A stretch of 64,000 bases of DNA from Chordicoccus furentiruminis. GTDB lineage: Bacteria; Bacillota; Clostridia; Lachnospirales; Lachnospiraceae. The position numbers and the translations under genes were made by a program. Location: contig NZ_CP048829.1 in assembly GCF_019355395.1 (NCBI RefSeq), positions 1,116,001-1,180,000 on the forward strand, read 5' to 3'. Positions 16,412 through 25,002 of this stretch are shown here, piece after piece. The notes under the pieces were generated by a model. It ran no database searches. It was not told where the DNA came from and saw only the letters and a list, made by a program, of their open reading frames with translations. Positions within the stretch are counted from its first letter, which is position 1, and each line of letters starts with the position of its first letter.

Positions 16412-17303
16412 CTCCGCTCTCTCCTTCCGCCGTCTCCGCGGAGCTGTCCGCCGTCTCGACGGCCTCGGCCGCACTGACGGCTCCGCTTTCGGTACTGATT
16501 CCGTTTTCATATTCATAGATACTCCTGATGATCCGTCTGCCCCAGAGCGGATAGGCATCCTTCAGGAAATGCTGCCCGTCGGTGTCATACAGATCCTCGT
16601 GTCCGCTCAGCAGATCATCGCAGTCGATCCAGACAAGGTCGTTCGCCGCGCACATCTGCTTCAGCGCCTCGTTGTAAGCCGGTATATTCTCGTAGTTGGA
16701 GTCGTTCTCAATGGCATGCTCCGTGACCGGAATGATCGAATTGACATAATACTCCGAATCCGGCAGCTTCGCGCGGAATTCATTGATAACTTTCAGATAT
16801 TCGGCCGTGAAGGCGTCAGCGCTGCTGAAGTTGCCGTCCACGTCGTTCATACCGTAGGTGAAAATGATCTGCTTCGGCGCCATGGAAGCCACGGTGTCCA
16901 GATAGTCGAGCGCCTTCCCGCAGCTCGCTCCGAGGTCGCAGAGAATTTTCGATTTCGGCAGAAAGCCGTTGTACTGGAAATCGTCCCCCCGGGAATCGCC
17001 AAGAATCACCGCGTCGTCGAAGCAGGCCCAGAGATCGGCCTCTCCGCTGTCGATTTTCGCCAGCAGCTCTTCCACAGACGCCTTTTTGTTGTCAGTCTGC
17101 TTTTCCCGGATTGAGGCCTTGACTGCGGACAGGTCCTGGGATTCGAGAGCGCGCAGATAGGCTTCTCCCTGACTGGTATAGGAGTTTTCCAGCGCCCGCA
17201 GCCTTGCGGAACGGACGGCGGATACGATCACCGCGATGACGATCAGAGCGGCAGCCGCAGCTCCCGCGGCGCGGAGTCCGCGCCTGTTGATATGCTTTTT
17301 CAT
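16404..17303 (-). CDS. SGNH/GDSL-type hydrolase or acetyltransferase domain protein
   Basis: Membrane-anchored extracytoplasmic protein, about 299 residues. A helix (AAAAALIVIAVIVSAV) is followed by an SGNH fold with block I VILGDSRGDDFQYNG, block III GMNDVDGN and block V DTDGQHFLKDAYPLWG carrying the catalytic Asp-x-x-His. The acidic low-complexity tail (ETADSSAETAEGESGDE) is unusual. Such proteins add or remove acetyl groups on surface polymers. I choose ATG 17303; the longer frame begins at a TTG at 17361-17363, directly beside a TATACT -10 element (17371-17376), so it is probably not translated. First gene of the operon. Confidence 0.82.
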   Translation of the reverse strand: MKKHINRRGLRAAGAAAAALIVIAVIVSAVRSARLRALENSYTSQGEAYLRALESQDLSAVKASIREKQTDNKKASVEELLAKIDSGEADLWACFDDAVILGDSRGDDFQYNGFLPKSKILCDLGASCGKALDYLDTVASMAPKQIIFTYGMNDVDGNFSSADAFTAEYLKVINEFRAKLPDSEYYVNSIIPVTEHAIENDSNYENIPAYNEALKQMCAANDLVWIDCDDLLSGHEDLYDTDGQHFLKDAYPLWGRRIIRSIYEYENGISTESGAVSAAEAVETADSSAETAEGESGDE

Positions 17304-17370
17304 AGATTCCGATGAAGTCCTCTCCGGCCTTTTACCGGCCGGCTGAGCCAGCCTTTTCGCCAACGGAGAC

Positions 17371-17376
17371 AGTATA
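17371..17376 (-). promoter_or_regulatory. Probable -10 element of the acylation operon
   Basis: TATACT on the minus strand, about 68 bp before the chosen SGNH start. No good -35 is visible 16-18 bp upstream, so an activator or weak promoter is possible. Confidence 0.4.
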
Positions 17377-17407
17377 CCACAGAAGCCGTTTCCTTTGGAC
17401 TGCCGGA

Positions 17408-17436
17408 TTGAGTTTTCCGTTTCTCTATGCTATCGT
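17408..17436 (+). promoter_or_regulatory. Possible promoter of the sugar-binding lipoprotein gene
   Basis: TTGAGT (17408-17413), 17-bp spacer, TATCGT (17431-17436), about 65 bp before the start codon of the lipoprotein gene. The -10 matches only four of six consensus positions. Confidence 0.35.
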
Positions 17437-17501
17437 TGATAATATCTGTGCGCCGCGCCGTCTTTTTGAGGCAGGCCGATGAAAAGAAAGAGGGTCATGT
17501 C

Positions 17502-18626
17502 ATGAAAGCGAAGAATCGATCGGTGATCCGGTCCGCCGCGGCCGTCCTCACGCTGGCGCTCGCGGCAGCCGGCTGCGGTGCAAAGCCCGGAAACACCACT
17601 CATCCTGCCGATTCCCCGGCAGAATCTGTCGCGTCAACCGGAAAATCCGTCGGAATCGCCTTTCCTTCCGATGAAACGGAGCGCTGGAAAACGGAGGGAG
17701 AGTGGCTCGCGAAGCGCTTCACGTCCCGCGGCTATGAAGCGAAGCTCATCTACAGCGGCGGTCAGGCGGACCGTCAGGCCAAAGATCTCGCCTCTCTTAT
17801 CAGCGGCGGCGTCAGTCTTCTGATCGTCGCACCGGTGGATGCGGAGAAGCTCTCCGATCCGCTGGCGGCAGCCAGAGAGGCCGGCATACCGGTGCTTTCC
17901 TACGGCTCCGTGATACGAAACTCAGACGCTGTCACCTGCGCGGTGCTTCCGGACAGCCGTCAGATGGGCGTGCTTCAGGCGCAGTCCGTCATCAGTGCGC
18001 TGGGTGTATCAAAGGACGAAAACGCGAAGGTAAGCCGGATCGAGCTGGCCGCCGGCCCGGCGGAGAACCCTCAGACGGCCCTTCTCTACGACGGAATCTA
18101 CGCCACACTGGAGCCCTATCTCAGCGCAGGGAGTCTGAAAATCCCCTCGGGTGAAGTCCGTCTTGCCGACGTGTCGGCCGGCAGTCAGGAGAAAGCCGAA
18201 TCCCGCATGGAGCAGATCCTGAAGTCGGATTACGGAAAAGATACCGAGCTGGCAGCGGTTCTCGGAGGAACGGACGAGTCCGCCCGCGGCGTCATCAAAG
18301 CCGTCAGCCGGAGCTACCGCGGAAAAAACGACGTCATCGTCACCGGCTCCGGCACAGACAACTCCAGCCTGAAGGAGCTGGAAAACGGAGATCAGACGAT
18401 GTCCGCCTATGTTGATACGCAGAACGAAGCCATCGTGGCCTCCGATGTGGGTCTCTCCCTGATGACGGAGGAATCGACGGACAGCTACGTCATCAATAAG
18501 AGCGGCTGGAGCTTTTCCTGCCGGTACGACACGGCGGACATCGACGGAGGCAAGGGCGTGATTCCGTCCTTCCTGATCGGGCCGGTCAAAGTCACGAAGA
18601 AAAACGCCGTTTCCGTGATGCAGTAA
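17502..18626 (+). CDS. Sugar-type substrate-binding lipoprotein (periplasmic-binding protein family 1)
   Basis: Exported lipoprotein of 374 residues with a type I periplasmic-binding fold, closest in pattern to xylose/ribose binding proteins. The signal has lipobox LALAAAGC. The mature part starts a classic fold with SVGIAFPSDETERWKTEGEW, then GGQADRQAKDLASLISGGVS, LLIVAPVDAEKL and VLSYGSVIRNSDAVTCAVLP, and has AAVLGGTDESARGVIKAVSR later. No permease or ATPase is adjacent, so it may feed a transporter encoded elsewhere or act as a sensor subunit. Start chosen at 17502, with AGAGGG upstream. It ends at a very strong terminator shared with the convergent methionine aminopeptidase gene. Confidence 0.83.
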   Translation: MKAKNRSVIRSAAAVLTLALAAAGCGAKPGNTTHPADSPAESVASTGKSVGIAFPSDETERWKTEGEWLAKRFTSRGYEAKLIYSGGQADRQAKDLASLISGGVSLLIVAPVDAEKLSDPLAAAREAGIPVLSYGSVIRNSDAVTCAVLPDSRQMGVLQAQSVISALGVSKDENAKVSRIELAAGPAENPQTALLYDGIYATLEPYLSAGSLKIPSGEVRLADVSAGSQEKAESRMEQILKSDYGKDTELAAVLGGTDESARGVIKAVSRSYRGKNDVIVTGSGTDNSSLKELENGDQTMSAYVDTQNEAIVASDVGLSLMTEESTDSYVINKSGWSFSCRYDTADIDGGKGVIPSFLIGPVKVTKKNAVSVMQ

Positions 18627-18675
18627 GACACCGGGCCGCGTCCTCTTTACGCCGCCTCCCTTTCATCATCCCCGG

Positions 18676-18724
18676 AAAAAACGGCGGGAAAGGCAGTCTG
18701 TTTCTGCCTTTCCCGCCGTTTTTT
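18676..18724. terminator. Very strong bidirectional terminator
   Basis: About 20-bp stem: AAAAAACGGCGGGAAAGGCAG (one base over the core) at 18676-18696 pairs with 18704-18724, leaving a 7-base loop. The A and T runs give a U tract on either strand, ending both the lipoprotein gene and map. Confidence 0.92.
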
Positions 18725-18732
18725 ATTCGCTC

Positions 18733-19617
18733 TCAGTGAGCGAGCACCTCGCAGCCCGTATCGGTGACGACGACCTGCACCTCCCACTGGGCGGACGGCT
18801 TTCCGTCCTCCGTGTAGATCGTCCAGCCGTTGCTGTCGTCCTCATAGATTTCGTCCAGTCCCATGTTGACCATCGGCTCGATCGTGAAGCAGAGTCCCGG
18901 AACCATCAGCATCCCCGTGCCGGGCATCGAGGTGTATCCGACCCACGGATCCTCATGAAACTCCTTTCCGCAGCCGTGACCGCCGATCTGACGGACGATG
19001 CTGTAGCCGTTCTCCAGCGCATGCTGATGCACGGCCGCGCCCATGTCGCCGAGATAATGCCACGGCACGACCTCGCGTACGCCGATCTCCACGCACTCGC
19101 GGGCGACCTCTACCAGCTTTCTCGTCTCCGGACTTACGTTTCCGATGCAGAACATCCGGGAAGAGTCGGAAAAATAACCTTTGCAGATCGTGGACACATC
19201 GACATTGATGATATCGCCGTCCTTCAGAATCACGTCCGGGGAAGGAATACCGTGGCAGACCTCATCGTTCAGCGAGGTGCAGACGCTCTTCGGAAATCCC
19301 TCATAGTTCAGCGGCGCCGGGATGCCGCCCATCTTCTTCGTCGTCTCATAGACGATCCGGTCGATCTCCTCCGTACTCATCCCCTCACGGATACGGGAGG
19401 CCACCTCGTCGAGCACGGCGATATTGATCTTCGCGCTGGCCCGGATTCCTTCGATATCCTCAGGCGTCTTGAGAAGCCTTCGTTCCGGCACTTCATGTCC
19501 CTGCATCTCCGCCGCCCGGATCTTCTCGTCAAAGGCCATATGGCACTGCTTATACTTTCTTCCGCTTCCGCACCAGCACGGTTCGTTGCGGTCCAGTTTT
19601 GGATTGGTAAATTTCAT
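18733..19617 (-). CDS. map: Methionine aminopeptidase, type I, with N-terminal SEC-C motif
   Basis: Cytoplasmic metalloprotease that removes the initiator methionine from nascent proteins, 294 residues. Residues 10-30 form a SEC-C zinc motif (NEPCWCGSGRKYKQCH), an extension seen in many clostridial and other bacterial MetAPs. The peptidase domain has the five metal ligands in order: NVDVSTICKGYFSDSSRMF (two Asp), GGHGCGKEFHEDPWVGY (His), LCFTIEPMVNMG (Glu) and WEVQVVVTDTGCEVL (Glu). The substrate-binding His is in EVCHGIPSP. RBS AGAGGAAT precedes the ATG. Usual genomic partners (secY, adk, infA) are not next to it, so this may be a second, stand-alone copy. Confidence 0.95.
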   Translation of the reverse strand: MKFTNPKLDRNEPCWCGSGRKYKQCHMAFDEKIRAAEMQGHEVPERRLLKTPEDIEGIRASAKINIAVLDEVASRIREGMSTEEIDRIVYETTKKMGGIPAPLNYEGFPKSVCTSLNDEVCHGIPSPDVILKDGDIINVDVSTICKGYFSDSSRMFCIGNVSPETRKLVEVARECVEIGVREVVPWHYLGDMGAAVHQHALENGYSIVRQIGGHGCGKEFHEDPWVGYTSMPGTGMLMVPGLCFTIEPMVNMGLDEIYEDDSNGWTIYTEDGKPSAQWEVQVVVTDTGCEVLAH

Positions 19618-19711
19618 GGCATTCCTCTTCCAACTATGTCATACTTGACTGCAGTTCAAGGCTGCGTCCGCGCAGCCGGTCTGAGCATAGCACCAAAACG
19701 GAGGAAAGTCC

Positions 19712-20593
19712 ATGATTCAGGATATTGAGCCGTCAAAACTCACCAACACATGGCGTCCGGACATGCACCCGGAGGCGGACAGCCCTGTCTGCATGATCCG
19801 CAGCGGCTGCATCGCCGTCAGACGGGGCGACCTGTCCGACACCCGGGACGCCGCCCACGCGCAGCTTCCGGATCCGGACGTCTCGCTGCCGCTCTACCGC
19901 GACTGTAATCCGGCCGCCGGCTACATCTATCTCTTCTCCATCGACGATACGCCCTGGTTCCTCGCGGAGGAAGCGCCCGATCTTCTCCCGGACGGTTTTC
20001 TGTACGAATCCGTCCGCGCCCTGCGCCGCGCGGACGCCGCTCCGAAGTCTTTCGTTTTCGGCGCCGTAACCGCGCTGCAGCTCGCACGCTGGTACCGCGA
20101 CAACCGGTTCTGCGGCACCTGTGGCTCGCGCACGCGCCTCTCTCACACCGAACGGGCCATCGTCTGCCCGAAGTGCGGCCGGATCATCTACCCCCGGATC
20201 ATCCCGGCCGTCATCGTCGGCGTGACGGACGGAGACCGCCTTCTACACACCCGGTATGTCCGTTCCCGGAAACTGCCGTATTACGCGCTGGTGGCCGGCT
20301 TCACGGAAATCGGCGAGACGCTGGAGCAGACAGTGGCGCGCGAAGTGATGGAGGAAACCGGCCTCCGGGTAAAAAACATCCGCTACTTCGCCTCTCAGCC
20401 ATGGGGCGTCGTGGATGATCTGCTCGCCGGCTTCTACTGCGACGTGGACGGCGACACCACGATCCGTCTCGAACGGAGCGAGCTGTCCGAGGCGGTCTGG
20501 ATCGAACGAAAAAAAATCGTCGGCCAGCCCAACGATTTTTCACTCACAAACCATATGATGATGACATTCCGGGACGGGAAGGAACCCCGCTGA
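19712..20593 (+). CDS. nudC: NAD(H)/NADH pyrophosphatase or NAD-cap hydrolase NudC
   Basis: Nudix hydrolase, 293 residues. NudC-type proteins cleave NAD(H) to NMN and AMP and can remove the NAD cap from RNA. An N-terminal variable domain is followed by a zinc ribbon (CGTCGSRTRLSHTERAIVCP, ending KCG), the Nudix box GFTEIGETLEQTVAREVMEE with TGL after it, and the NudC signature SQPW just downstream (RYFASQPWGVVDD). RBS GGAGG lies before ATG 19712. It is divergent from map and convergent with the SprT-like gene. The signature SQPWPFPxS is shortened to SQPWGVV, a mild deviation from classical NudC. Confidence 0.9.
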   Translation: MIQDIEPSKLTNTWRPDMHPEADSPVCMIRSGCIAVRRGDLSDTRDAAHAQLPDPDVSLPLYRDCNPAAGYIYLFSIDDTPWFLAEEAPDLLPDGFLYESVRALRRADAAPKSFVFGAVTALQLARWYRDNRFCGTCGSRTRLSHTERAIVCPKCGRIIYPRIIPAVIVGVTDGDRLLHTRYVRSRKLPYYALVAGFTEIGETLEQTVAREVMEETGLRVKNIRYFASQPWGVVDDLLAGFYCDVDGDTTIRLERSELSEAVWIERKKIVGQPNDFSLTNHMMMTFRDGKEPR

Positions 20594-20696
20594 ACGGCCG
20601 GAAACGGCCGGAAATCAGTCTTCGGAAGAAGGCACGGGCCGCTTTCCCGCGCCACCTTCCGCCGCGCCCGCGAAGGTCTTCCTCTACCGTCTTGTT

Positions 20697-21212
20697 TCAG
20701 AAGTCCTGAACAAAGTGGCCGCCGCAGATCCCGCACGTATAGCTCCGGTAATTGCGCGTGAATTTACAGACGCGCATCTTGCGGATAATCTGCCCGCAGC
20801 CGTCGCAGTGATACTGATGAAGCACCTGGGACGCGGTATCTTCCGGCGGAAGTCCCTTGTCCTCGTTGGAATCCGTCCGTTTGATGTGGCAGCTCAGTTC
20901 GCGGTTCACCACCTCCGCGAAATGTTTCCACATCGCGCCATGATTATTGCACATCGGGCAGGTATGGAGCAGCTCGTGCATCACCGTATCCCGCAGTCCC
21001 TGCTCCGTATTTCCGTCGAGCAGACGGTCGGCGATGCTGATGTGAAAGCCGTCCGCCTCCTTCCGGCAGAGTCCCCAGCGTTTCCGCGCACGCGTGTTGA
21101 CGGTCACCTCGACGACATGTCCGTACGGCACCTGGATCGAGTCCAGCTCCTTCATGCACTGCCTGACCACTCTGCTGAGATACCTCTCCCTCTCCATCCT
21201 GCTCTGATTCAT
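20697..21212 (-). CDS. SprT-like zinc metalloprotease domain protein
   Basis: Cytoplasmic protein of about 171 residues of the SprT-like/WSS1-related group. The zincin motif HELLHTC (HExxH) is near residue 90, preceded by DTVM. A C-terminal zinc ribbon is formed by YHCDGCGQIIRK and YTCGICGGHF. Eukaryotic relatives cleave DNA-protein crosslinks; bacterial function is mostly unknown. I choose ATG 21212 because GGAGGG lies nine bases upstream, while the longer frame uses a GTG at 21239 upstream of that site. The gene is 69 bp from larB on the same strand and may be co-transcribed with it. Confidence 0.83.
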   Translation of the reverse strand: MNQSRMERERYLSRVVRQCMKELDSIQVPYGHVVEVTVNTRARKRWGLCRKEADGFHISIADRLLDGNTEQGLRDTVMHELLHTCPMCNNHGAMWKHFAEVVNRELSCHIKRTDSNEDKGLPPEDTASQVLHQYHCDGCGQIIRKMRVCKFTRNYRSYTCGICGGHFVQDF

Positions 21213-21281
21213 TTCTTCAAGCCCTCCAATGTCAGCCACGTTCCGCCGGCCGCGGATCCCCCCCTCTTCCGCTCCGGTTTA

Positions 21282-22043
21282 CTACTTACAATGCTTCGGA
21301 TGATTGATCCTGCTGGCTAAAAAGCCTGCGCCGAACCCGTTGTCGATATTGACGACCGAGACGCCGCTTGCGCAGCTGTTCAGCATGGACAGCAGCGCGG
21401 CCAGCCCGTGAAACGACGCCCCGTATCCCACGCTGGTCGGCACGGCGATCACCGGGCAGTCCGCCAGTCCGCCGATGACACTGGAAAGTGCGCCCTCCAT
21501 GCCCGCGATGCAGATCAGAACCGAAGCGTCCATGATCTCTTCAGCGTGGGCCAGCAGACGGTGCAGGCCCGAAACGCCCACGTCGTACAGGCGGACCACG
21601 TCATTTCCGTAAAATGCAGCCGTCAGCGCCGCCTCCTCGGCGACCGGGAGATCGCTGGTACCCCCGGTGGCGATCACGATCCGGCCCAGCCCGTCCGCCG
21701 GCGGCATCCCGCCGATCAGTCCGACCCGCGCCCGCTCATGATAGTCCAGCGGCTCCGTCTTCTGAAGAAAAGCCGCCTTGTCAGAAGAAAGCCGGGTGAT
21801 CAGCACCCTCTCCTGCCCGTGGGAGCGCATCACCTCGAGAATCCCGCGGATCTCCTCCGCCGTCTTGCTCTCGCCGTAGATCACCTCGCCCTGTCCCTGC
21901 CGTATGGCCCGGTGAAGATCGACCTTGGCGTAGCCGACATCGACAAACGGCTCCGTCTTCAGCTTCAGCATCGCCTCTTCGACGCTGAGACGCCCGTCCG
22001 CCACCTGCTCCAGTATCGCTTTCGTCTCGTTCATATCCGTCAT
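21282..22043 (-). CDS. larB: LarB, nickel-pincer cofactor biosynthesis (pyridinium-3,5-bisthiocarboxylic acid pathway)
   Basis: PurE-related enzyme of 253 residues that carboxylates nicotinic acid adenine dinucleotide and hydrolyses it to pyridinium-3,5-biscarboxylate mononucleotide, the first step to the Ni-pincer cofactor of lactate racemase. The C-terminal PurE-like domain shows IVIATGGTSDLPVAEEAALT near residue 120, SVLICIAGMEGALSSVIGGL near 173 and the TSVGYGASFHGLAALLSMLN loop near 205. The N-terminal part has the LarB opening LEQVADGRLSVEEAMLKLK. larE lies 37 bp upstream on the same strand, so they form an operon. larC is about 27 kb away; no larA is in the window. Confidence 0.93.
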   Translation of the reverse strand: MTDMNETKAILEQVADGRLSVEEAMLKLKTEPFVDVGYAKVDLHRAIRQGQGEVIYGESKTAEEIRGILEVMRSHGQERVLITRLSSDKAAFLQKTEPLDYHERARVGLIGGMPPADGLGRIVIATGGTSDLPVAEEAALTAAFYGNDVVRLYDVGVSGLHRLLAHAEEIMDASVLICIAGMEGALSSVIGGLADCPVIAVPTSVGYGASFHGLAALLSMLNSCASGVSVVNIDNGFGAGFLASRINHPKHCK

Positions 22044-22080
22044 TGCCTTTCATCGGATGAGACCCGGGTCCCGTCAGCCG

Positions 22081-22920
22081 TCAAAGCGTATTGGCCTTCT
22101 TCTCCTCCTCCGAGAGCGTCTCATTCATGCTTCCCGTCCGGTATCCCGAAAGATCCGCCGTCACATAACGGAAGCCGGCCCGCTTCAGTCCTTCCGCAAT
22201 CGCGGTCCGGTTCGGTTCCGCGAGCAGCTCCGGCACCCGTTCAGGCTCCACCTCAATCCTCGCCAGATCGCCGTGAATCCGCACGCGGACCTGGGGAAAC
22301 CCGAGATCCCGGATCAGCTGCTCCGCCTCGTCCACCATTCTGAGCTTCGGCTCCGTGATCATCTCGCCGTAGACAAACCGCGATGCGAGGCAGGCAAAGG
22401 ACGGCTTCTTCCACGTCGGAAGCCCAAGCTCCTTTGAGATCGCCCGGATCTCTGCCTTGCCAAGACCCTGCTCCCGGAACGGACTCCGGATTCCCAGCTC
22501 ACGGATCGCCACGAGGCCGGGGCGGTAATCGCCGAGATCATCCATGTTCGACCCTTCGGCCACCCAGTCGATTCCCTGCTCCTCCGCCAGCTTCAGCACC
22601 CGGCTGAACAGTGCTTTCTTGCAGAGATAACAGCGGTTCGCCGGATTCTCCCGGAAACCATCGACGTCCAGCTCTTCGGACTCGACGAAGTACTGGCGGA
22701 TCCCCTGCTTTTCGCAGAATGCAGCCGCCTCCTTCCTCTCTCGGTCCGGAAAGGAGGCTGACACGGCCGTCACCGCGACCGCCCGGCTTCCGAGCATATC
22801 ATGGGCCGTACGGAGGAGCAGCGTGGAATCCACGCCGCCGGAAAAGGCAACCGCCACGCTTCCCATAGAGCGGATCGACGCTTTCAGATTTTCATATTTT
22901 TCAGCGAGGTCGTTTGTCAT
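22081..22920 (-). CDS. larE: LarE, ATP-dependent sulfur transferase for the nickel-pincer cofactor
   Basis: 279-residue PP-loop protein that adenylates the biscarboxylate intermediate and converts the carboxylates to thiocarboxylates, in characterised members by sacrificing its own cysteine sulfur or using a [4Fe-4S] cluster. PP-loop SGGVDSTLLLR is near residue 30. Cysteines occur in RCYLCKKALFS near 115 and KPSFACLASRF near 175; the latter is in the position of the sacrificial cysteine of Lactobacillus LarE. The ATG at 22920 has no close Shine-Dalgarno; AAAGGAG is 16 bases upstream. TACAAT preceded by TTCAAA at 17 bp overlaps that site and may be the promoter. Confidence 0.93.
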   Translation of the reverse strand: MTNDLAEKYENLKASIRSMGSVAVAFSGGVDSTLLLRTAHDMLGSRAVAVTAVSASFPDRERKEAAAFCEKQGIRQYFVESEELDVDGFRENPANRCYLCKKALFSRVLKLAEEQGIDWVAEGSNMDDLGDYRPGLVAIRELGIRSPFREQGLGKAEIRAISKELGLPTWKKPSFACLASRFVYGEMITEPKLRMVDEAEQLIRDLGFPQVRVRIHGDLARIEVEPERVPELLAEPNRTAIAEGLKRAGFRYVTADLSGYRTGSMNETLSEEEKKANTL

Positions 22921-22963
22921 AATTGCGATAATTGTACTCCTTTGTTCACAATATTTGAACCAT

Positions 22964-24571
22964 TTATCCGGTTTTTTTTACTATCCCGTCCGGCGAAACC
23001 GTCACATCGCCGTTGGAAAGCCCGGCGATATGATCAAGAATCGTCTGTTTCCGTTCCGGGTCCGTCACCAGATCCGTATGCAGATCGTACTGGGTGCACG
23101 GCAGGAAAGCCGTCTCCGTCAGCGTGACCGGCTGCGTGCGATCCTTCGGCACCCGAAGCGAAATGCGTGCCATGCCGGAATACAGAGGCTTTTCGTTGAA
23201 CCAGAAATTCCCCAGACTGTAGAAGACCGGTGCTCCGTCGATCAGATTGATTCCCTGCAGGCAGTGCGTGTGCGACCCTATGACCGCGTCCGCGCCGGCC
23301 GCTACCATCTGCTCCGCCAGTGCGCGCTGGTCATCGCTGTAGTGTTCATCGTACTCAAGGCCCCAGTGAACGCTGGCCACAACGAAATCGCTGTTTGCGT
23401 CCGCCGCCCGGATCTCCTCGAGAAAGCGCGACGGATCATAGCAGGCGAGGACACCCGGCTGCGTATCCGTCGCCGCCTGAGTGTGGATCGCAGACTCATA
23501 CTGTTCCGCCTTCGTCGCCGCCACATAGGCGATCGTCCGGCCGTTGATCCGCGCATAGTACGGAGTGGCCGCCTCCTCAAGGTTCCGGCCGGCGCCCACC
23601 TCCGGAATGCCCGCCTTCGTGAGCGTATCCAGCGTGTCCGTCAGCGCGTCGGTGCCGTAGTCGAAGACATGGTTGTTCGCCAGAAGGACAAGGTCGACGC
23701 CCAGCTTCTTCAGATTTTCCACACGAGAAGGATTGGAGCGGAAATGATAGGTCTTCGGCACCTCGCTGCCCCGGGTGCTGTAGGTGAACTCGTTGTTCAG
23801 CATGAACAGATCGAACCCGCGCATCGTGTCGATGCAGTCCGGCGAGAAGCAGTCCAGTATACCGTCCGGCTGCGCGTCCATCTTCTCTGTCGTCGGCCAC
23901 CCTTCCGCGAAGTTGATGTCGCCGGCAAAGCCGAGTGTGACTGTCTCCGTGTCGTCCGCCGTTTTCTCCGCGGAGGAGGAAACCGCCGGTATCTCCGCAG
24001 CCTGAGAAACGGACGCAGCCGACGTGGAAACCGCTGCGGCAGCCGATGCAGCCGCTTCCGCGGTCGATACGGCGGATTCCGCCGGGGAAGCCGTCGGCAC
24101 GGCCGGCGGGACCGTCCCCGCGGACGACACAGCCGGTTCTGCGGTCGACACGGCAGATTCCGCCGGCGCCGGAACCGCTTCCGCGGACGATGCAGATGGC
24201 ACCGGACTCACGGACAGCGCAGGTGACGCCGCGGAACGGACTGGCTCCGCGAAGGAAGAAACCGCCTCCGCGGACGACGGAACCGGCCGGCTTTCCGTCC
24301 CGGAGCCGAACGAAAAACTGCGCGGACCGCCATAGCCCGCGGCCGTATTCGGGCTGTGCCCGCCGGAAGCGGCCGTCTCCGCAGATCCGGCCCCGACCAG
24401 CACGCGCACGCCGGTTTCCGCTTTGCCCCGGCCGGCTGCAGGCACCGTCCCGGCCAGAACCAGAAGCAATCCGGCGCAGACCGCCGCCCCGAGGCGGCGG
24501 CTGCGCCGCTGTTCCGTCTCCGGAATACCGACGCCGTTCCTCCTGTTTCCCGCCTTTCTGCGCCGCATCAT
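22964..24571 (-). CDS. CapA family protein with long Ala/Ser/Pro-rich linker
   Basis: Membrane-anchored protein of 535 residues. One N-terminal helix (AAVCAGLLLVLAGTVPAAG) is followed by about 150 residues of low-complexity Ala/Ser/Pro/Glu/Val sequence, probably a wall-spanning linker. The C-terminal PGA_cap domain (about 212-520) has FAGDINFAEG near its start, LANNHVFDYGTDALTDTL, ASVHWGLEYDEHYSDDQRAL and GSHTHCLQGINLIDGAPVFY followed by SLGNFWFNE. CapA proteins are metallophosphoesterase-like and linked to poly-gamma-glutamate or other capsule polymers. Here the partners are TagD-like and LicD genes, so decoration of a phosphopolymer is plausible. Its ATG overlaps the tagD-like stop by 4 bp. 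Confidence 0.88.
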   Translation of the reverse strand: MMRRRKAGNRRNGVGIPETEQRRSRRLGAAVCAGLLLVLAGTVPAAGRGKAETGVRVLVGAGSAETAASGGHSPNTAAGYGGPRSFSFGSGTESRPVPSSAEAVSSFAEPVRSAASPALSVSPVPSASSAEAVPAPAESAVSTAEPAVSSAGTVPPAVPTASPAESAVSTAEAAASAAAAVSTSAASVSQAAEIPAVSSSAEKTADDTETVTLGFAGDINFAEGWPTTEKMDAQPDGILDCFSPDCIDTMRGFDLFMLNNEFTYSTRGSEVPKTYHFRSNPSRVENLKKLGVDLVLLANNHVFDYGTDALTDTLDTLTKAGIPEVGAGRNLEEAATPYYARINGRTIAYVAATKAEQYESAIHTQAATDTQPGVLACYDPSRFLEEIRAADANSDFVVASVHWGLEYDEHYSDDQRALAEQMVAAGADAVIGSHTHCLQGINLIDGAPVFYSLGNFWFNEKPLYSGMARISLRVPKDRTQPVTLTETAFLPCTQYDLHTDLVTDPERKQTILDHIAGLSNGDVTVSPDGIVKKTG

Positions 24572-25002
24572 ACTCTCCGCCGGATGATCTCGGTCAGGAT
24601 CGTTGTGGAGACGCCCGGCGTATGCGGAAGAAAGACGACGTCCACGCCGACCGCCTTCAGCTTCTCCTCGATGGAGCGGTAGAGATCCGTCCCCTTCCAG
24701 TCATCACCGTGAAACAGTGCGTCGTAATGATAGGTCTTCCACGCGGCGAACTTATCCATATTCTCCTGCACGACAACCTGATCCACATAGCGGATCGCGC
24801 CTACGATCGCCATCCGGTCCTCAAGCGGAACAATCGGCGTCTTGTGCTTGTACTGTTCGATCAGCGCGTCGCTCGAGACGCCAACGATCAGATAGTCGCA
24901 CTGCTCCTTCGCGCGTTTGAGGATCGCGAGATGGCCTGCGTGGAACATGTCAAAGGCCCCCGTCGTGTAGCCGATCCGGTATTTCTTCTTCGTTTCACTC
25001 AT
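24568..25002 (-). CDS. Glycerol-3-phosphate cytidylyltransferase-like nucleotidyltransferase (TagD-like)
   Basis: Cytoplasmic cytidylyltransferase of 144 residues. Signature motifs: GYTTGAFDMFHAGHLAIL with the HxGH nucleotide site (HAGH), DRMAIVGAIRYVDQVVV, DALFHGDDWKGTD and the carboxy-terminal STTILTEII. TagD makes CDP-glycerol for teichoic acid synthesis; close relatives use choline- or ethanolamine-phosphate, and the adjacent LicD makes CDP-choline-like use conceivable. The start at 25002 has AAGGAG ten bases upstream and overlaps the LicD stop by 8 bp, so the three genes are coupled. Catalytic residues all look intact. Confidence 0.88.
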   Translation of the reverse strand: MSETKKKYRIGYTTGAFDMFHAGHLAILKRAKEQCDYLIVGVSSDALIEQYKHKTPIVPLEDRMAIVGAIRYVDQVVVQENMDKFAAWKTYHYDALFHGDDWKGTDLYRSIEEKLKAVGVDVVFLPHTPGVSTTILTEIIRRRV

